DNA of 34,126 nucleotides from an uncultured Desulfovibrio sp. (GTDB lineage: Bacteria; Desulfobacterota; Desulfovibrionia; Desulfovibrionales; Desulfovibrionaceae): contig NZ_CABSIF010000022.1 in NCBI RefSeq assembly GCF_902477725.1, forward strand, positions 1 to 34,126. The letters are read 5' to 3'. Shown here one piece after another: positions 29,269 through 34,126 of the stretch (positions are counted from its first letter, which is position 1; each line of letters starts with the position of its first letter). The translations under genes and the position numbers were made by a program. The notes beneath the pieces are model-generated. The model had not been told where the DNA came from and made no database searches. It saw only the letters and a list, made by a program, of their open reading frames with translations.

Positions 29269-29553
29269 ATGTCAGCTTTGTCAGAACGCGATTATCTGGC
29301 CGATGAAATTTGCGAACTGTTCACCAAGCTCACAGGCGATGCGTATGCCGAAGACATGGCACGTGCGCGCAAGCTGGCCGAGGGGGGAAACCCTCACGAT
29401 CACTGGCTGCACACCACCAGGCTTGACTACGAATCGCGCCTCTTCATGTACATGGCGGCGGCTTTTGCCATGCGCTGCATGAAGGGCGAACCCTACAAGT
29501 GTGCCGTCTTCATGCGCAGCGCGGCCGAGGCCCTTAGCCAGCCCCAGGACTAG
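29269..29553 (+). CDS. Small hypothetical protein, first gene of the redox operon
   Basis: A 94-residue protein of unknown family. It is soluble, mostly helical by composition, without signal peptide or membrane helix. Notable residues are HDHWLHTT near the middle (three His within six residues) and two Cys (MRCMKGEPYKCAVFM). The start at 29269 has AGGGGG about 5 nt before it, and codon use matches the neighbours. It is the first gene after the promoter and lies 117 nt before the cytochrome gene, with two hairpins between. It could be an accessory or assembly protein or a small cytoplasmic subunit; this is inferred only from position. Confidence 0.75.
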   Translation: MSALSERDYLADEICELFTKLTGDAYAEDMARARKLAEGGNPHDHWLHTTRLDYESRLFMYMAAAFAMRCMKGEPYKCAVFMRSAAEALSQPQD

Positions 29554-29568
29554 GCGAATGTCGACAAC

Positions 29569-29621
29569 GGGAAATCCCGACGCATGTGCGCGGGATTTCC
29601 CCAATTGTGCCCGGCACAATT
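29569..29621 (+). promoter_or_regulatory. Two stacked hairpins between the small gene and the cytochrome gene
   Basis: GGGAAATCCCG (29569-29579) pairs perfectly with CGGGATTTCCC (29591-29601); an inner CGCA/TGCG adds to the stem. One base later AATTGTGC-CCG-GCACAATT (29603-29621) forms a second hairpin. Neither has a T run. They may set message processing or stability so that the cytochrome is made at a different level from the first gene. Confidence 0.6.
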
Positions 29622-29670
29622 CAGGCCGGGAAAACACCAGCTGGATTTTGTCAGGAAGCAAGGATCCATC

Positions 29671-30078
29671 ATGCGGGAAAAACTTATCAGATTCAGAACC
29701 ACTCTCCCCTGCCTGTTATTATTGATCTGCGGCCTGGCGGCTTTGCCCGGCGCGGCATGTGGCAACGAGTTTGTGCCCGTTACCACGCCCGCCGTGAGCA
29801 AGCCAGAGATGCCCAAGGTCTTTTTTCCCCATGACAAGCATGTGGACGCAGTGGAGGCCATGAACGGCGACTGTTCAACCTGCCACAACATGACAGATGC
29901 AGGCATGTCTGAAACCCTCAAGGACGTAACATCGGTTCCGGCGAAAAAGCAGGTTGCTTACATGCACACCACCTGCACCGATTGCCACGTCAAAGCTGGC
30001 AAGGGCCCGCGTCTTGTGGACTGCCGAGTCTGCCACAGCGAACGCACCGCATCTGAGTTTGCCGGCAAGAAGAAGTAG
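29671..30078 (+). CDS. Periplasmic triheme c-type cytochrome (cytochrome c7/c3 family)
   Basis: A 135-residue precursor with a signal peptide (hydrophobic LPCLLLLICGLAALPG, cleavage near residue 30). It has exactly three CxxCH haem sites (68-72, 102-106, 118-122) and exactly three further histidines (H54, H57, H99), so every haem iron can have two histidine ligands. The order FPHDKH, CSTCH, MHTTCTDCH, CRVCH follows tetrahaem cytochrome c3 but without the second haem, as in cytochrome c7. By family knowledge it would carry electrons in the periplasm, for example from hydrogenase or a c3 pool, to the membrane subunit encoded next. The start at 29671 follows an AAGGAT site. TmcA-type cytochromes have four haems, so this is not a standard TmcA. 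Confidence 0.92.
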   Translation: MREKLIRFRTTLPCLLLLICGLAALPGAACGNEFVPVTTPAVSKPEMPKVFFPHDKHVDAVEAMNGDCSTCHNMTDAGMSETLKDVTSVPAKKQVAYMHTTCTDCHVKAGKGPRLVDCRVCHSERTASEFAGKKK

Positions 30079-30125
30079 CCAGTAGGCTCAAGGTACACCG
30101 AAGAATACGTTAGGAGGCAGATCAG

Positions 30126-30806
30126 ATGCTGGATTTCATTACCGGACCGCTTTTCATTATTTCAATTGCCGTATTTGTTGTCGGCCTGCTTGCACGCGCC
30201 GTCTTGTATGTGCGCGGCCTTGATGCCCGCCTTGAGCGGGTGGCATACAGCTATCATACCGAGCGCTCCATCCCGGGTGCGCTTGCTTCCATTTTCAAAT
30301 GGCTTATCCCTGGCGGCACCAGCGGCTGGCGCGCCCAGCCGGTTGCCACCATTCTTTTCTTTCTTTTGCATTTCGGCGCTGTGCTTATACCGCTGTTTCT
30401 TCTTGGGCACACGGTTCTGCTTGAAACCTATGTGGGCATAAGCCTGCCGTCGCTTCCCGGCGGCGTTGCCGATGTGCTTGCCATCATGGCTCTTTCCGGC
30501 ATTGTTCTGCTCGCACTGCGGCGTCTTGCATCACCGGCGCTCAGGCAGCTCAACAGCGGCCAGGATTGGCTTATTCTGCTTTTGACCTTTCTGCCCTTTG
30601 CCACGGGTCTTATGGCGCGCCTTGACGGCGGTGCCTACCAGACGTGGATGATAGCCCATGTGCTCAGCGGCGAACTGTTTCTTCTGCTGGCCCCCTTCAC
30701 CAAGCTTTCGCACATTGCCCTCTTCTTTATGTCCCGTGCGCAGATCGGCATGGACTTTGCCATTAAAAGAGGCGGCGCAACGCGCGGCGGCGCTTTCCCC
30801 TGGTAA
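30126..30806 (+). CDS. HmcE/TmcC-type membrane cytochrome b subunit (NarI/DsrM-like)
   Basis: A 226-residue integral membrane protein with about five helices (6-28, 72-94, 115-131, 145-165, 175-200). Four histidines are placed like those of NarI and DsrM: H82 and H95 in the second helix region, H178 and H196 (18 apart) in the last, suited to hold two b-type haems. It would pass electrons between the periplasmic cytochrome and the cytoplasmic iron-sulfur subunit, with or without contact to menaquinone. Ribosome site GGAGG lies a few bases before 30126. The next gene starts 42 nt downstream. The order (cytochrome b before HdrD-like protein) fits hmcE-hmcF rather than tmcB-tmcC. Confidence 0.9.
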   Translation: MLDFITGPLFIISIAVFVVGLLARAVLYVRGLDARLERVAYSYHTERSIPGALASIFKWLIPGGTSGWRAQPVATILFFLLHFGAVLIPLFLLGHTVLLETYVGISLPSLPGGVADVLAIMALSGIVLLALRRLASPALRQLNSGQDWLILLLTFLPFATGLMARLDGGAYQTWMIAHVLSGELFLLLAPFTKLSHIALFFMSRAQIGMDFAIKRGGATRGGAFPW

Positions 30807-30848
30807 TCGGGGCAAACGAATTATCTTTTCGCCTGAAAGGAGCGAACC

Positions 30849-32234
30849 ATGTCCGAATTGCTGTGCACCCCAACCCCCGTCACCACCAAGGAAGGCATCC
30901 TTGATCTGCTGAAGGACAAGGGCGGGGCGCAATATTATGCCCAGATGAAGGAACTGAAGGTCGACCAGGAAGCTCTAGCCCGCGACCTCGAGCAAACCTG
31001 CAAATCACGCACCCGCACATGGCTCAGCGTCTGTGCGCACTGCGCCATGTGCGCGGACAGCTGCTTTTTCTACCGCACCAACAACAACGATCCCACGCAG
31101 ATTCCCTCGTACAAGATTCAGGCGACGCTGGGCGAGCTGCTGCGCCGCAAGGGCAAGGTTGACGCCGCGTTCATGATCAAATGCATGGACGCTGCCTGGG
31201 GCAAGTGCACCTGCTGCAACCGTTGCGCCGTTTACTGCCCGCACGGCATTGATACGGGCGTTATGTTCAGCTATTTGCGCGGCATCCTCTTCAAGCACGG
31301 CTTCATCCCGTGGGAAATGAAAATCGGCTCCGGCATGCACCGCGTTTACGGGGCGCAGATGGACGTGACCGAAGAAGACTGGGTTGAAACCTGCGAATGG
31401 ATGGTCGAAGAACAGCAGGATGAATGGCCTGACCTGGAAATCCCTGTTGAAAAAGACAATGCGGACGTCATGTACATTCTTAACGCCCGCGAAGTGAAGC
31501 ACTATCCTGAAGACATCGCTCAGGCCGCCATTCTCTTTCACGTCACAGACACCAACTGGACAGTGCCGCGCGAAGGCTGGGAGAACACCTCTCTCACCAT
31601 GTTTGCTGGCGACTGGGAAGGCTGCGCGCAGAACGTCAAGCGCATCTACGCCGCCATTGAGCGCCTCAAGCCCAAGGTGGTTGTAGGCACGGAATGCGGC
31701 CACGCCCACCGCGCCACAGTTGTTGAAGGCCCCTACTGGGCCGGACGCGAAAGCGGTGATCCGCCGGTGCGTTTCATGCACTATGTGGAATGGGTTGCAG
31801 AGATGCTGCGCACAGGCAAGATCAAGATTGATCCTGCCAAGAAGCTCAAGATGCCCTGCACCCTTCAGGATTCGTGCAACTATGTGCGCAGCCACGGGCT
31901 TGGCAAGGCCACGCGCGAAATCATGAGCTACATTGCGGAAGACTTCCGCGAAATGGACCCCAAGGGCGACCACAACTTCTGCTGCGGTGGCGGCGGCGGC
32001 CTCAACGGCATTGGCCTGTACCGCAAAGAGCGCAACGTGGGCCTGAAAAACAAGCTGGACCAGATCAAGGCAACCGGCGCGGAACTGGTCATAAGCCCCT
32101 GCCATAACTGCTGGGACGCCATCCGCGACATGATGGAAGTCTACGAGGAACACAACATCAAGTGGTCGTTCCTCAAGCCTCTGCTGGTTGATATGATGAT
32201 CATTCCGGATCACATCAACCACAACGAAGTATAA
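30849..32234 (+). CDS. HmcF/TmcB-type iron-sulfur protein, HdrD-like (CCG domain)
   Basis: A 461-residue cytoplasmic iron-sulfur protein. Two [4Fe-4S] sites are seen: CAHCAMCADSC (C62, C65, C68, C72) and C120, C123, C126, C130-P. The C-terminal half holds one full CCG motif of the heterodisulfide-reductase type (C-x34-CC-x38-CxxC, ending NFCCGGGG and SPCHNCWD), which in HdrD binds the special cluster that acts on disulfides. The first CCG repeat looks incomplete (VVGTECGHAHR). By analogy to HmcF, TmcB and DsrK it would exchange electrons with a cytoplasmic thiol/disulfide partner or with the sulfate-reduction pathway. Ribosome site AAAGGAG precedes 30849. It is the last gene of the operon. 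Confidence 0.93.
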   Translation: MSELLCTPTPVTTKEGILDLLKDKGGAQYYAQMKELKVDQEALARDLEQTCKSRTRTWLSVCAHCAMCADSCFFYRTNNNDPTQIPSYKIQATLGELLRRKGKVDAAFMIKCMDAAWGKCTCCNRCAVYCPHGIDTGVMFSYLRGILFKHGFIPWEMKIGSGMHRVYGAQMDVTEEDWVETCEWMVEEQQDEWPDLEIPVEKDNADVMYILNAREVKHYPEDIAQAAILFHVTDTNWTVPREGWENTSLTMFAGDWEGCAQNVKRIYAAIERLKPKVVVGTECGHAHRATVVEGPYWAGRESGDPPVRFMHYVEWVAEMLRTGKIKIDPAKKLKMPCTLQDSCNYVRSHGLGKATREIMSYIAEDFREMDPKGDHNFCCGGGGGLNGIGLYRKERNVGLKNKLDQIKATGAELVISPCHNCWDAIRDMMEVYEEHNIKWSFLKPLLVDMMIIPDHINHNEV

Positions 32235-32265
32235 AAAATGGGCCGTCTGTGCGGCAGACGGCCCA
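32231..32265 (-). terminator. Terminator for the minus-strand rrf genes, converging on the redox operon
   Basis: An 11-bp perfect stem (32239-32249 with 32255-32265) with a 5-nt loop. Read on the minus strand it is followed by TTTTTTAT, a proper intrinsic terminator for the rrf1-like gene. On the plus strand it is followed by an A-rich run, so it may act only weakly for the redox operon. Confidence 0.75.
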
Positions 32266-32364
32266 ACAAAACAAGAGTTCCTCAAAAGAACCTGAAAAAA
32301 CTCGCCATCTGCCGCGCCAGCATTTGTCCTTTTGCCTGACGCGGATAACGGAGCGAACCACAGC

Positions 32365-32401
32365 CCTGACGGTCGGGTACTATCCCAGCCCGACCGTCAG
32401 G
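32365..32401. promoter_or_regulatory. Perfect 13-bp inverted repeat between the convergent units
   Basis: CCTGACGGTCGGG (32365-32377) pairs with CCCGACCGTCAGG (32389-32401), loop of 11 nt. It has no T run on either side. It lies 19 nt after the stop of the minus-strand receiver gene and could protect the 3' end of its message. Confidence 0.55.
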
Positions 32402-32420
32402 CGAGTATCAAACAAAAGCG

Positions 32421-32774
32421 CTATGCCATTGCAGCGCTGACGGTAGAAAGCAGCGCTTCGCTCGAACAGTTTTTTGAAAGAACGGGAATCCCCGTTCCAA
32501 AGCTCACAGGCCGGGGCCCAACAGATGTGCACACCACCGCCGGAAGCGACCTGGTGCTCGCATTGCGGCGCAAACGACTGTACATGATGGTGCCGGATGT
32601 TCCCTCCAGCTCCACATCAAAAACAACGCAGTCGGGCCTGTCGCTGGCAATTTTGGCCAGGCTTTCAGCACAGGTGCTGGCGGTGCTTACCCGGTAATTA
32701 CACTGCTGAAGGGTTTGGGACAGTCTGCTTTGGCTTTCGGCATCGCTGTCTACCAAGAGAATATGCTTTTGCAT
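32421..32774 (-). CDS. Single-domain response regulator, Rrf1-like
   Basis: A receiver domain alone, 117 residues. All key residues are seen: the acidic pair in VDSDAE (D9, D11), the phosphorylated aspartate D53 in VVFDVELEG, T83 and the conserved K101. There is no output domain, so it acts through a partner. The start at 32774 follows GGAGG; a longer in-frame reading to 32861 has no such site. In Desulfovibrio the hmc locus is followed by rrf1 (receiver) and rrf2; the same two types are found here, but on the strand opposite to the redox genes. Its start lies inside the 3' end of the Rrf2-family gene. Confidence 0.85.
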   Translation of the reverse strand: MQKHILLVDSDAESQSRLSQTLQQCNYRVSTASTCAESLAKIASDRPDCVVFDVELEGTSGTIMYSRLRRNASTRSLPAVVCTSVGPRPVSFGTGIPVLSKNCSSEALLSTVSAAMA

Positions 32775-33246
32775 TGGTGCCTCCGAAGTCGGTCTCCGGC
32801 AGAAGCGGAGAAGAAGGTTGCGCCACCCTGCGGCGGGTGGCTTGCCGCGGCGCTGAAGCACTACTCTGTCGAACGGAACTGAGAGTCACAGCTTCGAGCG
32901 AACTGTTCATGGAACGGGCGACCATATCCCAGGCGTCCAGCGCAGTTTTGCCTCTGGGGGCAACATTGCTGACACCAGGCAGGGAAATGCCGCCTTCAAC
33001 TGCAATAATTATGTCGGCCAGCGTTATCTCATCAGGAGTGCGCGCCAGCATGTGGCCTCCGGCAATGCCACGAACGCTTTTGACAATGCCCTCAGACTGA
33101 AGCAGCCGCATGATTTTTTGAACAAACTTTTCAGATATGCCGGTGCAGACCGAAAGTTCGGACGCAGAGGCAGGAATGTCGTCATCTTGTTCAGAAAGGC
33201 ACAATAACAAGTGCAAGGCATGGCAGGCCATTGTCGAAATACGCAT
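32698..33246 (-). CDS. Rrf2-family transcriptional regulator without cluster cysteines, with C-terminal extension
   Basis: The first 125 residues are a typical Rrf2 winged helix: MRISTMACHALHLLLCLSEQ, then SVCTGISEKFVQKIMRLLQ and VRGIAGGHMLARTPDEIT. The region where IscR-like members hold three cysteines reads GGISLPGVSNVAPRGKTALD and has none, so an iron-sulfur cluster is unlikely at the usual place. The Rrf2 part ends near 32871 (TLSSV); the frame continues for about 57 residues of Arg/Ser/Pro-rich sequence and overlaps the receiver gene by 77 nt. This suggests loss of the original stop. The start at 33246 (second ATG) is placed 6 nt after AAGGA; the ATG at 33252 abuts that site. Confidence 0.85.
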   Translation of the reverse strand: MRISTMACHALHLLLCLSEQDDDIPASASELSVCTGISEKFVQKIMRLLQSEGIVKSVRGIAGGHMLARTPDEITLADIIIAVEGGISLPGVSNVAPRGKTALDAWDMVARSMNSSLEAVTLSSVRQSSASAPRQATRRRVAQPSSPLLPETDFGGTNAKAYSLGRQRCRKPKQTVPNPSAV

Positions 33247-33295
33247 AGTCATTCCTTATTTTGCAGGAGACAATAACTATCTCTAAACCGTATCT

Positions 33296-33308
33296 GTCTA
33301 ATTTAGAC
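33296..33308. promoter_or_regulatory. Palindromic operator candidate between the two Rrf2 genes
   Basis: GTCTAATTTAGAC is a perfect palindrome around a central T, placed 50 nt before the minus-strand Rrf2 start. Minus-strand TAGACA within it could be a -35 box. It is a good candidate for an Rrf2 binding site. Confidence 0.5.
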
Positions 33309-33464
33309 TGTTCTACTCAACTTTTTAGCGCACCATAATAACGGCGTCAAGCGGGTACTTATGTGCCAAAATGAACGCCACCGGGCAGATTTCGATATGC
33401 TTTCAATGATGTGAATAGTTTCGCAACCTTTTGGCGAAGAAAAAAAAATACTGCCCATAGCAAA

Positions 33465-33470
33465 TATAAT
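33465..33470 (+). promoter_or_regulatory. Consensus -10 box of the second Rrf2 gene
   Basis: A perfect TATAAT lies 110 nt before the start codon, but the place for the -35 box is an A run (33440-33448). A promoter that needs an activator or depends on A-tract bending is likely. Confidence 0.4.
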
Positions 33471-33579
33471 GTGTTAGTTTTGTGCGTCATTAGTCATAGC
33501 TAGCCGCAGCATCGGCGCAGAGACGCCGGCAGTCATGGCAGATGGAAATTATTCAATCTGCACACAAGAGGGACCCGCA

Positions 33580-33996
33580 ATGAAGCTTTCTGCAAAAACC
33601 CGGTATGCCGCCAGAATCCTGCTTTTTCTGGCAAAAAACGGTCTTGAGAAACCGGTCTCTTCAAGCCAGTTGGCTGCACAAACTGGCATAAGCTCACAAT
33701 TCAGCGAACAGATTTTGCGCCAGCTGCGCCTGGCTGGCATAACGGGCAGCATCCGTGGGGCCAAGGGCGGGCATGTGCTTTTGCGCAAGCCCGAAGAACT
33801 CACATTTGGATGCATTGTCAAACTGATGGAAGGCGGCATTGAACTGACAAACTGCATGGAAAAGCCCGGCGAGTGCGCGCGCTTTGATGGGTGTGAAGTC
33901 CGAAAAGCCTGGGAAAACCTGCAGGCGACACTTGATGGCGTTTTTGAGTCAATTACACTGCGCGATCTTATGCACGACCCGCACATTCTTCTGTAG
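33580..33996 (+). CDS. Rrf2-family transcriptional regulator with three cluster-type cysteines
   Basis: A 138-residue regulator of the IscR/NsrR/Rrf2 group. The winged helix is MKLSAKTRYAARILLFLAKN to about residue 70, with the conserved IRGAKGGHVLLRKPEELT wing. C92, C99 and C105 are spaced almost as in IscR (92, 98, 104), so an iron-sulfur cluster that senses iron-sulfur status, oxygen, NO or redox state is likely. The C-terminus FESITLRDLM is typical. Start at 33580 follows GAGGGA (33568-33573). It is divergent from the other Rrf2 gene and followed by its own terminator. Confidence 0.92.
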   Translation: MKLSAKTRYAARILLFLAKNGLEKPVSSSQLAAQTGISSQFSEQILRQLRLAGITGSIRGAKGGHVLLRKPEELTFGCIVKLMEGGIELTNCMEKPGECARFDGCEVRKAWENLQATLDGVFESITLRDLMHDPHILL

Positions 33997-34050
33997 GAAG
34001 CACGGTTTCAATCGCAGAATCCGTTTATATAAGCATACCACTTGACACAC

Positions 34051-34077
34051 AAAGGTCGGCCTGCGCCGACCTTTTTT
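34051..34077 (+). terminator. Intrinsic terminator of the second Rrf2 gene
   Basis: A 10-bp stem AAAGGTCGGC / GCCGACCTTT (34051-34060 with 34065-34074), loop CTGC, followed by a T run. It stands 54 nt after the stop codon. Confidence 0.9.
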
Positions 34078-34126
34078 ATTATCTCAATATTACTGATATA
34101 TTTTATCATACTAAAAAAGTATATAA

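Noticed and set aside
29671..30078. Possible fourth haem site in the cytochrome
   Set aside because: No CxxxxCH or other extended haem motif is present, and all six histidines are used by three haems.

Overview
The window looks like chromosomal DNA of a Desulfovibrio-type sulfate-reducing bacterium. The evidence is moderately high GC, an HmcE/HmcF-type membrane redox operon with a multihaem c-type cytochrome, Rrf1/Rrf2-type regulators beside it, and proteobacterial-type RpoB and RpoC. The species cannot be fixed from the sequence alone.

Layout. (1) 1-7.9 kb: a tRNA-Glu gene with its terminator. A diverged direct repeat of the tRNA 3' half plus terminator lies 7.78 kb further on, so the DNA between reads as a decayed tRNA-integrated island. 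It holds a Fic-family gene with a frameshift, a very large two-sensor GGDEF/EAL protein, a tRNA-like 3' fragment and an IS256-type transposase remnant. No integrase is visible. (2) 8.0-9.3 kb: dpaL, diaminopropionate ammonia-lyase. (3) 9.4-15.3 kb: a minus-strand efflux operon (membrane fusion lipoprotein, RND pump, GNAT acetyltransferase) with a divergent MerR-family regulator; the shared gap has a MerR-like long-spacer promoter. (4) 15.4-19.5 kb: a partner-switching pair (STAS anti-anti-sigma protein and an RsbU-type phosphatase fused to an RsbW-type kinase domain), then a protein ending in a diverged diadenylate-cyclase-like domain. (5) 20.0-28.4 kb: rpoB and rpoC, without the usual rplJ-rplL genes in front but with a strong terminator/attenuator hairpin. 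(6) 28.5-29.27 kb: a gene-free stretch that becomes very AT-rich and carries a promoter. (7) 29.27-32.2 kb: a four-gene operon: a 94-residue unknown protein, a small triheme cytochrome, an HmcE-like membrane cytochrome b and an HmcF/HdrD-like iron-sulfur protein. (8) 32.4-34.1 kb: on the opposite strand an Rrf2-family regulator and an Rrf1-like receiver protein, and a second, divergent Rrf2-family regulator with three candidate cluster-binding cysteines.

How the parts may work together. The most interesting locus is the compact Hmc-like operon. Its last two genes match HmcE and HmcF in order and type, and Rrf1/Rrf2-type genes lie beside it as in the classical hmc locus, but the sixteen-haem cytochrome and the other Hmc subunits are replaced by one triheme cytochrome and an unknown small protein. 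I infer a minimal trans-membrane electron conduit between periplasmic cytochromes and a cytoplasmic disulfide-reductase-like module. The second notable item is the diverged diadenylate-cyclase-like protein beside the partner-switching genes. All functions are inferred from motifs read by eye; no searches were run.
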